Source: Orrella marina
GTDB lineage: Bacteria > Pseudomonadota > Gammaproteobacteria > Burkholderiales > Burkholderiaceae_B
Reading direction: 5' to 3'
DNA: 64,000 nt
NCBI RefSeq assembly: GCF_003058465.1
Contig: NZ_CP028901.1
Coordinates: 2,170,001 to 2,234,000 of the forward strand
The notes beneath the pieces are model-generated. The model worked only from the letters and a program-made list of their open reading frames with translations, made no database searches and was not told where the DNA came from. A program made the translations under genes and the position numbers. Position 1 is the stretch's first letter; every line of letters begins with the position of its first letter. Below, piece by piece: positions 1 to 9,460 of the stretch.

Positions 1-1792
1 CAAAATCCTTGTAGCTCTCGCTGGCTACCACAGTCAGCACATTCACATCGTGTACCGTGGCAGGGTGATCCATCCTGTCACCGCTCTGATTGACGGACAG
101 CCGCAAGCCACGTCCCACCTCCTGACGACGGGAAATCGTGTTGTCACTGTGCTTGAGAGCGCAGATCACGAACACGTTCGGATTGTCCCAGCCTTCGCGT
201 AAAGCGCTATGCGAGAAGATGAAGCGCACGGGTTCGGATAATGAAAGCAAACGTTCTTTGTCCTTCAGAATCAGATCATAGGCATCTACATCATCGGACA
301 AACCGGCATTCTCGCCGCGCGCTGCAACCTTTGGGTCGGCCAGCCGCTTGCTTTTCTTGTCAATGGAAAAATAGCCGCTGTGAGTCTTGTCGGCAGAAAT
401 ACCCTTTAGGTACTTGATGTACGGCGTCTCATCCTGATCCAGCACCTCGTTAAGATACAGCAGGTATTCTTCCTCGAAAACACGGGCGTACTCACCTTTT
501 TCGTCAGCCGAGGCGTAGTCACGGTACTTGGCTACCTCGTCGATGAAAAAGAGAGTGAGCACTTTCACGCCTTGCTGGAATAGCACCTGTTCCTTGTCGA
601 AGTGCGCCTTTATGGCTTCGCGGATCTGGATGCGGCGCAGCACGGCCTCTGTTACGTCCCCTGTTGCATCTCCGACATTAAGCTCGACCCCGTTGGTGAA
701 GCTCAGGGTATCTGTATTCGCGTTGATATCGGCAACGACGAAGCCATCGCGGTACTGATCCAGCTCGTTAGACAGCTCGAACAGGTTGTCACCTTTGCCC
801 AGCTTGCGAACAACGCGTTTGATACTTCCGCCTGCCAGCTTCTGCTCGAACTCCACCCGCGCCTCGGGCGGTTTCTTGCTGAAAATCTCGATGGATTGCA
901 GGTACAGATAACCTGCCGTGCCTGTCAACCCTTTCACTGAAATACCGCGAACAGCGATTTTTTTCACCAGCTTCTGATTGTAGGCGTCCAGCGCGTCGAG
1001 GCGGTGAATCTTGTTGTGCGTGGTCTTGTGGGTGGCCGAGTAGCGCAGCACCATCAGTGCCTTGAATTCCTCCAAGGACTTTAGGGTAGCGGCACCCTCC
1101 ATCTTCTGCGGCTCATCCAAAATCAATATCGGCCGGTTGGCGCTGATCACATCAATCGGACGGCGAGACTGGAAGTCATCCAGCACATCATAAATGCGGC
1201 GGTTGTCCTTCCCTGTGGCGTTGAATGCTTGCACATTAATCACCATCACGTTGATGCCTGCGTCGGACGAAAAACTCTCCAGGTGGTGGAGCTCCTTTGA
1301 GTTGTATATGAAAAAACGGACCCTCTTGTGGTAGCTCTCCAGAAAGTGGTCAGCGGTGATCTGCAACGACTTGGCCACACCCTCGCGGATGGCGATGCTG
1401 GGCACTACGATGATGAACTTGCTCCAGCCGTACAGCTTGTTCAGCTCGAAAATGGTCTTGATATAGCAGTAGGTCTTACCCGTACCGGTTTCCATCTCCA
1501 CGTCCAGATTCACGCGAGCGATTTTGGTCTTGGCCAATGCATCGGAAACGGTCAGGTTCTGTTGGCGTTGTACCTGCTGGATGTTGTCGAGCAGGGTGGA
1601 ATCTGACAGTAATAGGTCGGCGTTTTTGAAACCCGCGTCGGAAAACAGACTATCTGTCTGCGCTTTGGATTGACCGGGATCGATGCGGTAACTGATGGCT
1701 TCGCTGGATGCCGGCGGTTGCCCCTTGAAGCAGTCGACCACCGCTTGTATGGCGGCGGTTTGGTAGGCTTGGGTTTTGAACTTCAGTTTCAT
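1..1792 (-). CDS. res: Type III restriction enzyme Res subunit (partial)
   Basis: ATP-dependent translocase/endonuclease subunit of a type III restriction-modification system; it acts in the cytoplasm with Mod to cleave unmodified DNA. About 597 residues are visible, starting [20 protein letters not shown]; the frame stays open to base 1, so the C-terminus, where the nuclease domain normally lies, is outside the window. Seen: Walker A-type motif METGTGKTY near residue 100, motif II as DEPQKMEG (a DEAD/DEAH variant), a SATH motif III, and near the window edge a helicase motif VI-like QEVGRGLRL. The ATG at 1792 follows an AGG-containing stretch. It is the last gene of the defence operon, about 100 bp after the AlbA_2 gene. 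Confidence 0.93.
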   Translation of the reverse strand, partial: MKLKFKTQAYQTAAIQAVVDCFKGQPPASSEAISYRIDPGQSKAQTDSLFSDAGFKNADLLLSDSTLLDNIQQVQRQQNLTVSDALAKTKIARVNLDVEMETGTGKTYCYIKTIFELNKLYGWSKFIIVVPSIAIREGVAKSLQITADHFLESYHKRVRFFIYNSKELHHLESFSSDAGINVMVINVQAFNATGKDNRRIYDVLDDFQSRRPIDVISANRPILILDEPQKMEGAATLKSLEEFKALMVLRYSATHKTTHNKIHRLDALDAYNQKLVKKIAVRGISVKGLTGTAGYLYLQSIEIFSKKPPEARVEFEQKLAGGSIKRVVRKLGKGDNLFELSNELDQYRDGFVVADINANTDTLSFTNGVELNVGDATGDVTEAVLRRIQIREAIKAHFDKEQVLFQQGVKVLTLFFIDEVAKYRDYASADEKGEYARVFEEEYLLYLNEVLDQDETPYIKYLKGISADKTHSGYFSIDKKSKRLADPKVAARGENAGLSDDVDAYDLILKDKERLLSLSEPVRFIFSHSALREGWDNPNVFVICALKHSDNTISRRQEVGRGLRLSVNQSGDRMDHPATVHDVNVLTVVASESYKDF

Positions 1793-1818
1793 CGCAACAC
1801 CTGCCTTTCTTTCTGCAT

Positions 1819-1847
1819 CCTTTCTGCAACCCCAGGCTGCAGAAAGG
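1819..1847. repeat. Intercistronic 10-bp inverted repeat
   Basis: CCTTTCTGCA (1819-1828) and TGCAGAAAGG (1838-1847) are perfect complements separated by 9 bases, so the mRNA between the AlbA_2-type gene and res can form a hairpin. No T-run follows on the minus strand, so it does not look like an ordinary intrinsic terminator. It could attenuate or stabilise res mRNA; that role is inference. Confidence 0.55.
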
Positions 1848-1895
1848 AGTAAGCCATTGATTTACATGAATATGAATCAAAAAACCTTACTACAT

Positions 1896-3566
1896 TCATT
1901 CTGCAAGCCTCCACAGTGGCTGCCCCCGGCTACCAGTGTTGGTAATCCGTCCAGCGCGTCGCAACTTGGTCAGCAGGTTGCCTATTTTTTTCTCTTTCTG
2001 CTCTGCACCTAGGGCCTCGCTCAACTTGTCCAGCAACAGTGTGTTGATCTCGGCACGGCTTGCCTGACCAAACTGCTCTAGATAATCCATCACCAACTTG
2101 GCGTAGAACTCGTCGTCCTGCGCGCGGGTGCGGATATAGTCAGCTTTATTAGCTGTTGCTGAAGCAATGACGGCAGAAACGAAGTAGTTGGGTTTACGCC
2201 CTTCGATCAGCCCTCCCTTGCGCAGACGAGTCGCCGCCTCGTCCGGGATAGGCAGCTTCTTTTGCACTCGATCCAATGCCAGCACGTCCGCCAATGGCAG
2301 GTTGGTCTTCTGAATCAGCAAGCGGCTATAAGCGATGTCCACCACACCGCCATACAAGGTCAGTTTCACCGCCCCTGGTTCGCTCAGATCGTAATCCGGC
2401 ATTGGGAAATAACGCCGAGCCTGACCGACATACATATCGCGGATGCCGTAGCCCATCGTATCGATCATGTTCAGCTCGGCCATCGCCTGCGCTAGAAATG
2501 GATTGCGGTAGCGGCGAGGGACTTTGGTGCCTTCGACGTACTCATCCGGCTGGCCGTCGAAGAACCCCCCTTCGTTCGCAAAGATCAATCGATCCGGCTG
2601 CTCCGTGACCACCACACGGCCATTGCGGCTGTAATCCTGATGGGCGATGCAATTATGCAAGGCTTCAAGAACAATCTTCTGGTCATACTTCGGCACCTCC
2701 ACCGGCAACAGCTCATGCTGCGGCAAGATGCGTAGTTGTATATTGCGGATACGCTGATAAAGCTGGGTCGTGTTGAGTAGAAAGGGCAGGCCAAAGTGCT
2801 CATAGGCACGTTCAGTGCCTTCCAGACTCCAGGTTAATTGTGCCGGATGCGGTGAAAGCCGCCAGGCCGATTCGGCCTGGCCGAGCAGCAGTAAAGTGGT
2901 ACGGGTGACCTGGCCCTCCTGGGTCAGACGAGCACGGTCAAGAAACGCCGTCAGGGGCCAGCTCATGGCTTCTTCAAGCGTGATGCGATTGGCGTACTTC
3001 TGGGCAAAGGATTCCCGGGCTTTGCATACAGCCGCCTCATCCAGATCGTCCAACGTGGCACCAGGGACGATTTGTGCCGTCCAGTCCATGGCCAGAGTCT
3101 GATGGCGTATTTCATCTTGTTTGTCAAGACCGAGCGGCGCACGGCTTTCACCCGCCCTGGCGTAGTAATGACCTTTCCAGGCAATGGGAATGCCGCGCGG
3201 CGCTGCCGGAATCTCAAACAGCACTACACGACCCTTTTCATCACTCAGCACATGAATATTGCGAAAGGTGATGCTGGGCTCAGTGTTTTGGGCAATTTGA
3301 GTCTTCAGACCGTGCAGACGCTCCGGCTCGGGACGGTAATTCGTTCCCACAACCGTACGGGTCTTGTCATTGACGCCGAAAACCAGCCAGCCACGCTCCG
3401 AGCCCCGCAGATTGGCTTCATTACTCAAGGCAGAGAAATACTCACCGATCTTGTCCGTGTCATAGTCGTTGCCCGCCTGCTTGAACTCCACCACCTCGTT
3501 CTCCCAGGTGGCAATCAAGCGCTCCAGTATGGTTTTAAGCTCCAATGAATCCATGTGCGCTCTCAA
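1896..3566 (-). CDS. AlbA_2 (Schlafen-like) / RecG-C-like ATP-binding protein
   Basis: A 556-residue protein of the family often labelled ATP-dependent DNA helicase RecG-like. The N-terminal ~160 residues fit the AlbA_2 domain (VVEFKQAG, ALSNEAN, GWLVFGVND). The middle has the HATPase_c_4-type segment (VLEALHNCIAHQDYS, FANEGG, GYGIRDMY). It lacks RecG helicase motifs. Members are frequent passengers of restriction-modification loci and are suspected nucleic-acid-binding effectors; the exact role is unknown. A TTG at 3566 overlaps the mod stop (TTGA), giving translational coupling; an ATG at 3554 is the alternative start. It lies between mod and res, so it is probably co-expressed with both. 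Confidence 0.85.
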   Translation of the reverse strand: MRAHMDSLELKTILERLIATWENEVVEFKQAGNDYDTDKIGEYFSALSNEANLRGSERGWLVFGVNDKTRTVVGTNYRPEPERLHGLKTQIAQNTEPSITFRNIHVLSDEKGRVVLFEIPAAPRGIPIAWKGHYYARAGESRAPLGLDKQDEIRHQTLAMDWTAQIVPGATLDDLDEAAVCKARESFAQKYANRITLEEAMSWPLTAFLDRARLTQEGQVTRTTLLLLGQAESAWRLSPHPAQLTWSLEGTERAYEHFGLPFLLNTTQLYQRIRNIQLRILPQHELLPVEVPKYDQKIVLEALHNCIAHQDYSRNGRVVVTEQPDRLIFANEGGFFDGQPDEYVEGTKVPRRYRNPFLAQAMAELNMIDTMGYGIRDMYVGQARRYFPMPDYDLSEPGAVKLTLYGGVVDIAYSRLLIQKTNLPLADVLALDRVQKKLPIPDEAATRLRKGGLIEGRKPNYFVSAVIASATANKADYIRTRAQDDEFYAKLVMDYLEQFGQASRAEINTLLLDKLSEALGAEQKEKKIGNLLTKLRRAGRITNTGSRGQPLWRLAE

Positions 3567-5419
3567 ATACTCTTCACTTCTGTACCCGGTGAGAGCAGTT
3601 TGAAGATCTGCTCAACGTTGATCTTGACGTCATCACTCTTGAAGCCCGCATCACAGAACACCACGCGCAGTGGCTGATGTTTCGCCAGCTCTTTGACAAA
3701 ATCTTCGTCGATACCGCCGTGGGCATCGAAGCAGGCGGTTAGGGCGTTGTCATCGACAAAGAACACGTCCATACCCTGAATGCTTTGCTTTTCGATGGGT
3801 AGGGCAAGATCAACACCCCAGTCCAGCATGACCTGGAACAGCAGATCTTCCGCTGTGCGGTCGGGCTTGATGTTGTCGACGAATAGGTCGAGGCTGGCTT
3901 TGTCCAGAGCATCGGGGGCGTAGTAGACGTCAGCCATATTGGAGGTGTCGATTTTAAGGACGCGGAAGCCAACATCGGGGCTATTTCTGCCCACAAAGCT
4001 TTCACTAGCACGACGAATGCGATTTTTGGTTATATCTGATATGGCTTTGTAGCCCGCGTTGAAAGCTGCGGAATCTTCGCTGCATTGCTCGGGGAGCTGG
4101 ACCATAATGAATTTTCTTTCTCCCCCATCTTTCCCGTTTACAGCCATCGTAGCATGTGCGGTTGTACCTGAACCTGCAAAGAAATCGAGCACAATGCCAT
4201 TTTTGTCACACGCCCACTCAACAATTCGTTGGAGAAGGGCCACACTCTTTTCGGTGTCAAATTCTTGAGTTTCATTTCCACTCAAAGTGATGTCCATCCA
4301 GTTATCACTTAGCAACCTCCCCTCACTTGGTGGCACGTAGTATTGAATGGTACCTTCGTCGTTTTTCCTGACAAAATTCAATTTGATATTTGTTGATGTG
4401 AGGTGATCAATAAAATATTCATCAAGCGACAAGCCACTCTCGGCTTGCGCCAAATATTTGTTGTAGTTATCGACAGCCTCCAATGAACGTGACTTCTCCC
4501 AACGCCACTGCCCGGATTCAGGATGTACGCCGAGCAACTCATAGCGCATTGTTGGTCGGTCAGTTCCTCGCCAAAAGGTGTCCCACTTCCCAGGCTTTTT
4601 GTCTTCGTGTGCGAGTGAAAGCTTGGGCAACCGCACTTCAGAGTTTTTTGAATAAAGTAAAACGTATTCGTGTCCTTGAGAGAGAGAACTTACATTGTCG
4701 AACTGAGCTTGGACATTCTTGATTCCTCGTCGGACTGCGATCGTATTTTTGTGACTTCCTTCTCCAAAAACTTCGTCGCATAGCTTCCTGAGGTTGTGGA
4801 CCTCGTGCGAATCTATGCTGATAAAAATCAATCCATCGTCGGCTAGAAGATTTCGTGCCAACTTGAGACGAGGGTAAATCATGCTCAGCCAATCGGAATG
4901 GAATCGTCCATTTGCTGCAGTGTTGGCGATTAACCGATTACCTTCTTCATCCTTTTGATTTGAGCGGCGCAAAAATTCTTCTGTACCTTCTGCAAAGTCG
5001 TCCTCGTAGATAAAGTCATTCCCGGTGTTATATGGCGGATCGAGGTAGATCAGCTTCACTTTGCCGAGATACGTCTCCTGTAACAACTTCAACGCATCGA
5101 GGTTATCGCCTTCGATGAACAGGTTCTTCGTGGTGTCGAAGTCCACGCTCTCTTCACGACAAGGGCGCAGCGTCTTGGCAATCGGCGCATTAGCCATCAG
5201 CAACGCCTCGCGCTTGCCCGGCCAGTTGAGGTGGTAGCGTTCTTGTGGGCCTTCCACAATAGCGTCGGACAACTCCTGTCGGAGTTGATCAAAATCCACA
5301 GCAAGCTTCACGCTGCCATCTTCCCCCTGTGCCTCGGTCACGCAGCCTGGAAATATCTCGCGAATGCGGGCGATGTTGTTTTCGGTCAGGTTGGGTGAAT
5401 GCATTTTTAACTTGTCCAC
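3563..5419 (-). CDS. mod: Type III site-specific DNA methyltransferase Mod
   Basis: Modification and target-recognition subunit of a type III system: it transfers a methyl group from SAM to adenine (N6) in an asymmetric site and also directs Res. About 618 residues, normal for the family. Motif IV DPPYNTGNDF is at residues 127-136, and motif I FAGSGTTAHA comes about 290 residues later, the beta-class order. The segment between is the target-recognition domain and is more AT-rich than its flanks, as expected for a swapped TRD. The start may be GTG at 5419 or ATG at 5404; neither has a strong ribosome site. The adenine specificity is family knowledge, not read from sequence. Confidence 0.95.
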   Translation of the reverse strand: MDKLKMHSPNLTENNIARIREIFPGCVTEAQGEDGSVKLAVDFDQLRQELSDAIVEGPQERYHLNWPGKREALLMANAPIAKTLRPCREESVDFDTTKNLFIEGDNLDALKLLQETYLGKVKLIYLDPPYNTGNDFIYEDDFAEGTEEFLRRSNQKDEEGNRLIANTAANGRFHSDWLSMIYPRLKLARNLLADDGLIFISIDSHEVHNLRKLCDEVFGEGSHKNTIAVRRGIKNVQAQFDNVSSLSQGHEYVLLYSKNSEVRLPKLSLAHEDKKPGKWDTFWRGTDRPTMRYELLGVHPESGQWRWEKSRSLEAVDNYNKYLAQAESGLSLDEYFIDHLTSTNIKLNFVRKNDEGTIQYYVPPSEGRLLSDNWMDITLSGNETQEFDTEKSVALLQRIVEWACDKNGIVLDFFAGSGTTAHATMAVNGKDGGERKFIMVQLPEQCSEDSAAFNAGYKAISDITKNRIRRASESFVGRNSPDVGFRVLKIDTSNMADVYYAPDALDKASLDLFVDNIKPDRTAEDLLFQVMLDWGVDLALPIEKQSIQGMDVFFVDDNALTACFDAHGGIDEDFVKELAKHQPLRVVFCDAGFKSDDVKINVEQIFKLLSPGTEVKSI

Positions 5420-5480
5420 TACTCAATCTCTTCTTAAATGGGTGTTATCGACCCTGACATGACAACAGGCTGCAGGCGCC

Positions 5481-6890
5481 TTATTCGTCACCCTCACTCT
5501 CAAATTGCTTCAATTCTGAAAATTTGGCCTTCATAGTGGGGTTACCATGCGTCAATTTGTTGATCGTCACGTCCTGCGCCTTATTGTTAGCCAAGCGTAG
5601 ATTGCGATCAGTGCTCAACAAAGCATCCTTGGTTTTCTGCAGGTGATCGATCGACTTATCGATCTCTTCGATAGCCTTCGTGAATTGCCTGGAAGCAAGA
5701 TCGTAGTTCCTTTCGAACCCTGTTTTGAATGCCTCCAGCTTGCTTTCAAAATTGGTAATGTCGATATTCTGGGCCTTGACCACTGCTAGTTCCGACTTGT
5801 AAGCTAGGGACTTAATCGCCGCGTTACGCAACAATGTGATGATTGGAATGAAGAACTGTGGTCGGATGACGTACATCTTCGGATATCTATGAAATACATC
5901 GACGATTCCGGTGTTGTACAACTCGCTCTCGGGTTCTAGCAGGGAAACCAGAATGGCGTATTCACAGCCTTTCTCTGTACGGTCCTTGTCCAGCTCCTTT
6001 AAGAAATCTTCGTTCTTCTTTTTGGTGGCGGTTTCATCGCTCTCGTTCTTCATTTCGAACATGATTGAGACGATTTCGGTGCCATCCTCATCTAAATCCC
6101 GAAAAATATAATCGCCCTTGCTACCGCTGCTCACGTCGTTGTCTTTTTCGAAGTAGGCTCGCGGAAAAGCCGTGGCACGAATGCGGTTGAATTCAGTCTC
6201 ACAGTGCTGTTCTAAGGTTTCGCCGACCATCTTCGTCGATAGTCTGGCCTTCATATCCCTAAGTCGCTCGATTTCGTGCTCGCGATCCTTGATCTGTATT
6301 TCGTATCTTTCTTTCAGAGACTTCTCAGCCAGATCCTTCTCAAGCTCTTTGCGCTGCAGGCCATTCTTCAGCTCATCACGCTCCTTTTCAACTGCATTCA
6401 CGGCCTCAGTCACCGCAAGCCTATGCGCAACATTGTTTGCATCCAGTCTCGCTTTCAGATCTTGTATTTCTGCATCTCTTGCAGCCGTTGCTTTCTGCAA
6501 TTCAATGGTCAACTTTGTTTCTGCCAAGGCAGATTCAGCTTGCTTATCGCGTTGCGCTTGAGCTAGATCATTGGCCAGCGCGTCACGCTCTTTTTCCACC
6601 TTGCCCAGTGCTTCGGCCACCGCGAGCTTGTGTGCAACCTCGGTGGCATCAAGTCTGGCCTTCAGGTACTGTAGTTCTGCGTCTTTGGCAGAAGCAGCCT
6701 TCTGCAACTCGCTAGTGATCTTGGCCTGAGCAAGCTCAATCGCATTACGCTTGTCCTCTTCGGCCAACTCCAATCGTTCATGCAACTGCTTTTCAAAATC
6801 GCTGTCGCGTACTTGCTTCAGTATGTCCGCATACCCAGCCTCATCAATCTTGAATGCCTTGCCGCAGTGGGGGCAGATGATTTCGTGCAT
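5481..6890 (-). CDS. DUF2130 coiled-coil protein, putative PD-(D/E)XK nuclease
   Basis: A 469-residue DUF2130 family protein. It begins with a small zinc-ribbon-like CPHCG (residues 6-10), followed by a long charged coiled coil (about 30-225). That coiled coil holds an internal duplication: residues ~58-109 and ~127-178 match at 35 of 52 positions. The DUF2130 core follows, with G-D-Y at 259-261 and F-E-M-K at 278-281, a spacing typical of PD-(D/E)XK nuclease folds (D...ExK). The biochemical role is not established; nuclease activity is inference. Its start is 2 bp from the stop of the OLD-type gene, so the two are a tight pair inside the defence operon. Confidence 0.85.
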   Translation of the reverse strand: MHEIICPHCGKAFKIDEAGYADILKQVRDSDFEKQLHERLELAEEDKRNAIELAQAKITSELQKAASAKDAELQYLKARLDATEVAHKLAVAEALGKVEKERDALANDLAQAQRDKQAESALAETKLTIELQKATAARDAEIQDLKARLDANNVAHRLAVTEAVNAVEKERDELKNGLQRKELEKDLAEKSLKERYEIQIKDREHEIERLRDMKARLSTKMVGETLEQHCETEFNRIRATAFPRAYFEKDNDVSSGSKGDYIFRDLDEDGTEIVSIMFEMKNESDETATKKKNEDFLKELDKDRTEKGCEYAILVSLLEPESELYNTGIVDVFHRYPKMYVIRPQFFIPIITLLRNAAIKSLAYKSELAVVKAQNIDITNFESKLEAFKTGFERNYDLASRQFTKAIEEIDKSIDHLQKTKDALLSTDRNLRLANNKAQDVTINKLTHGNPTMKAKFSELKQFESEGDE

Positions 6891-6892
6891 AG

Positions 6893-8773
6893 TTACTCTC
6901 CCGTCGCCTTGGCCAAGATTTGCAACAGCATCTCGGGCACGTCACCTTCTGCCCTGAGTGTTGCCGTGCGGTATGCAAGTTGATTTTTTGCAAGACTAAT
7001 GCCTGTATTGATCTCTAAATCTTGACAGGCGACAACCCAGGTCTCCCACTTTTCGGATAAAAATCCCTCAAGGTGATCGTCTAGAATTGCCACATTCTCA
7101 GCCACCCTAGCTGCCGGAAAATCCTCTTGATCCAACCCGAAGTACTGAAGTAGTTTTCTATTCTCTTTTGCGTTCTGATTGCGTTCACTATCAATTTTCT
7201 GCTGTGTTTTCCCACTAGCTGTTGCACGCGCTACACAACCGGTGTCTGCATCAAAGAGAGCATATGCAGGAACGCCTATCGAATCCAAAATTGCGTGCGC
7301 GAGTGGAATTGAAGTTTTTCCTCCCACGAAGACTATGGATACCCCTGCCGCTTCAAGCGAACCGGGAGAGAGTCTATCGCCAAGACCGTAAAAAATAGAT
7401 GACTCTGTTGGACCTTCCACAAGAAAGGCTCGGTTAGCGAAGAGTGCGATAGCCAACTGGTCAGCTACATTGTGGTCAAGTCGACGGTCGACCACCTCGC
7501 CATCCACGATCCCGTGCAGCTTGGCCTTCACGTCCGTCATAGTTGCATAGTGAACAGAAACGACCGGAATCTCATCAGTCGATCTCGTCAGCCGCCTGAT
7601 TTGATCAAAATGACGCGGTTCAAGAAAGTATGGACTATGCGTAGCATAAGTTACTTGAATACGTTTTTCTGTATCTTCGGCCAACGAGCGGAGTACCTTT
7701 GCAAAGGCTTGTGCTTGGATTGGATGCTGAAAGAGTTCTGGTTCTTCAATTGCCAAGCAAATGACCCCTTCTGCTGAGGCCGCACCGGACTGCGCCAAAA
7801 GCTGGAGTGCTGAAATCAAAATCGTGCGCTGAAAACCATGACCTTGCCGTTCTACAGCGGTCTCAGTTGTACCATCTAGCACAGCCACTTCGAATGTTGT
7901 CTTTGGAGCTTTGAGCTCTACGTCTGCTGGAGACACGGTAACGGAACGACCCGGCGAATAAGACGAGACAACATAATTGAGCTGCGCAGTAATTGAAACA
8001 AGTTGTTCCTTAAACTTTTCTTCATAAACTTTTTGCTGTTTGGTGCGAGACTCTTCGACAATTTTTGCTATTTCTTCATCAGCAGCCGTGCGATCAATTG
8101 AACGCTCAAGAATTCTGCCTATGATGCTAGACTTTCCGTCAAGAGACTCTTCGCTTGCGCGAAGATCGGCGGTAACCAAGACGAAGTCGAAGAGACCGCT
8201 CATCTTGCCGCCACTGTTGAAACCGAAAAAGTTGGTTTGCAGTGCTTCAGGTGCATCGATAAGCTGATCCGTGTGATCTGCTTCCCATGCCACCATTGCT
8301 TGCTCAACGGCTGCGCCGCTGGTGACCGCAGGCAGATCTAGGTCTGGTCGATCACGCCGAAGCGAGGCGTACAAATCTTTCTTTGCTGTAGCGGTGCCTG
8401 CCGCCTTAATCACATTGAAATCTGGAAAGCCCTTTGCGTTTGCCGAAAGAATATCGGAGCCGTCAGGTGAGCGACGCTTCCAAGCTGTAAACGTGGCTGC
8501 GCCTTCCGGTGCATACTTTCCAAGCGCCCCTCGATCTTTTTCAGTGAGATCGGCGAATGTGATCTGAACTTCGATATCTTCGTCAATCGCTCCAAAAGAG
8601 CAGTCTTTCTCTGTCAGAGAGCCAGGTTTACCATTGAAGAACCAATCAAGAGCACGAAGTACGGTAGATTTCCCTGCACCGTTTGGTCCTATGAAGGTCG
8701 TAACAGAATCGAAAGGGATTGTCACATCCTTCAACGTGCGAAAATTTTTGATACGAACGGATTGAATCTTCAT
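6893..8773 (-). CDS. OLD-family ATPase with C-terminal TOPRIM
   Basis: A 626-residue ATP-dependent endonuclease-like protein of the OLD family. The N-terminal ABC/SMC-type ATPase has Walker A GPNGAGKS (residues 29-36), a Walker B region ([14 protein letters not shown]) and an ATHSPYF H-loop. The C-terminal TOPRIM shows FLVEGPTE and the DxD motif FDADTG. Class 2 OLD proteins (GajA-like) usually pair with a UvrD-like helicase GajB; none is adjacent, so the DUF2130 gene 2 bp downstream may be the partner. It follows DUF4391 after about 18 bp. Phage defence by nucleic acid degradation is the likely role, from family and context. Confidence 0.9.
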   Translation of the reverse strand: MKIQSVRIKNFRTLKDVTIPFDSVTTFIGPNGAGKSTVLRALDWFFNGKPGSLTEKDCSFGAIDEDIEVQITFADLTEKDRGALGKYAPEGAATFTAWKRRSPDGSDILSANAKGFPDFNVIKAAGTATAKKDLYASLRRDRPDLDLPAVTSGAAVEQAMVAWEADHTDQLIDAPEALQTNFFGFNSGGKMSGLFDFVLVTADLRASEESLDGKSSIIGRILERSIDRTAADEEIAKIVEESRTKQQKVYEEKFKEQLVSITAQLNYVVSSYSPGRSVTVSPADVELKAPKTTFEVAVLDGTTETAVERQGHGFQRTILISALQLLAQSGAASAEGVICLAIEEPELFQHPIQAQAFAKVLRSLAEDTEKRIQVTYATHSPYFLEPRHFDQIRRLTRSTDEIPVVSVHYATMTDVKAKLHGIVDGEVVDRRLDHNVADQLAIALFANRAFLVEGPTESSIFYGLGDRLSPGSLEAAGVSIVFVGGKTSIPLAHAILDSIGVPAYALFDADTGCVARATASGKTQQKIDSERNQNAKENRKLLQYFGLDQEDFPAARVAENVAILDDHLEGFLSEKWETWVVACQDLEINTGISLAKNQLAYRTATLRAEGDVPEMLLQILAKATGE

Positions 8774-8791
8774 TTCGGCTCCTTGAATTTA

Positions 8792-9460
8792 TCACTTGTT
8801 CTTTTTGAGTTCGTCCAACTCAGATTTCAGCCTCCGCAGTTCGGCATTGATTTCCACCTTGCGGTTGAACTGTTTCTCCTTGGTCAGCCGCGCCGTGGTC
8901 TTATCCATCTCGCGCTGCTTGGTTTGTGCCTGTTCGACGCGCGCCACCAGCTCGGCCAGTGTTTCCTGTGGCCGAGCTGACAGTGGGATCAGTCGGTGCA
9001 GCAATTGCTCGTACAGGCCGCCCAGATGCAGGGCTACGGGCATCGCGGTGCGTTCGCTGTTCATGACCAGCCAGCTTGATGCAAAGTAGTCCGAGAGCAC
9101 CCAGCGGCTGGCATCAGCTTCGTTCGGGCGTTTGTAGGCGGCAGTCACCTGTGTCTGGCTATCGAAAGACAGCTCGAACACAATGGGGAACGGGATGGCC
9201 CCATCGATGCAGCGCAGCACATCGGCGTGCAGTTCTGGCGTTTTGAGATGGATGCTGAAAATCTGGATTTCCGGCACGCCAGGCCGCGCAGGAAGGTTGA
9301 TTGTTTCCGGGGCCAGCTTGTATTGCCACACGATCTGCTCCACCTGCTCAACAAACAGATCCTTCAACCGGGTGTTAGCCCCGCTGTGCTCGTAGATCTT
9401 GTTCTTGGGTAGAACGCGTCCGAAGGCTGCTTGCTTGGGGTAGGCAAATAAGGCGCTCAT
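8792..9460 (-). CDS. DUF4391 domain protein
   Basis: A 222-residue protein matching DUF4391, a family encoded next to SNF2-type helicases in type III-like restriction loci. A globular N-terminal two-thirds (FAYPKQAAFGRVLPKNKIYE, VFELSFDSQTQVTAAYKRPN) is followed by a predicted coiled coil in the last 60 residues (LAELVARVEQAQTKQ, INAELRRLKSELDELKKNK). Its ATG overlaps the helicase stop (ATGA, 9457-9460), which implies translational coupling and probably a complex with the helicase. No catalytic motif is visible and its function is unknown. Confidence 0.85.
   Translation of the reverse strand: MSALFAYPKQAAFGRVLPKNKIYEHSGANTRLKDLFVEQVEQIVWQYKLAPETINLPARPGVPEIQIFSIHLKTPELHADVLRCIDGAIPFPIVFELSFDSQTQVTAAYKRPNEADASRWVLSDYFASSWLVMNSERTAMPVALHLGGLYEQLLHRLIPLSARPQETLAELVARVEQAQTKQREMDKTTARLTKEKQFNRKVEINAELRRLKSELDELKKNK

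Noticed and set aside
528..1606. Plus-strand frames opposite res
   Set aside because: They are antisense shadows of the strongly conserved Res coding frame and show no domain or ribosome site.
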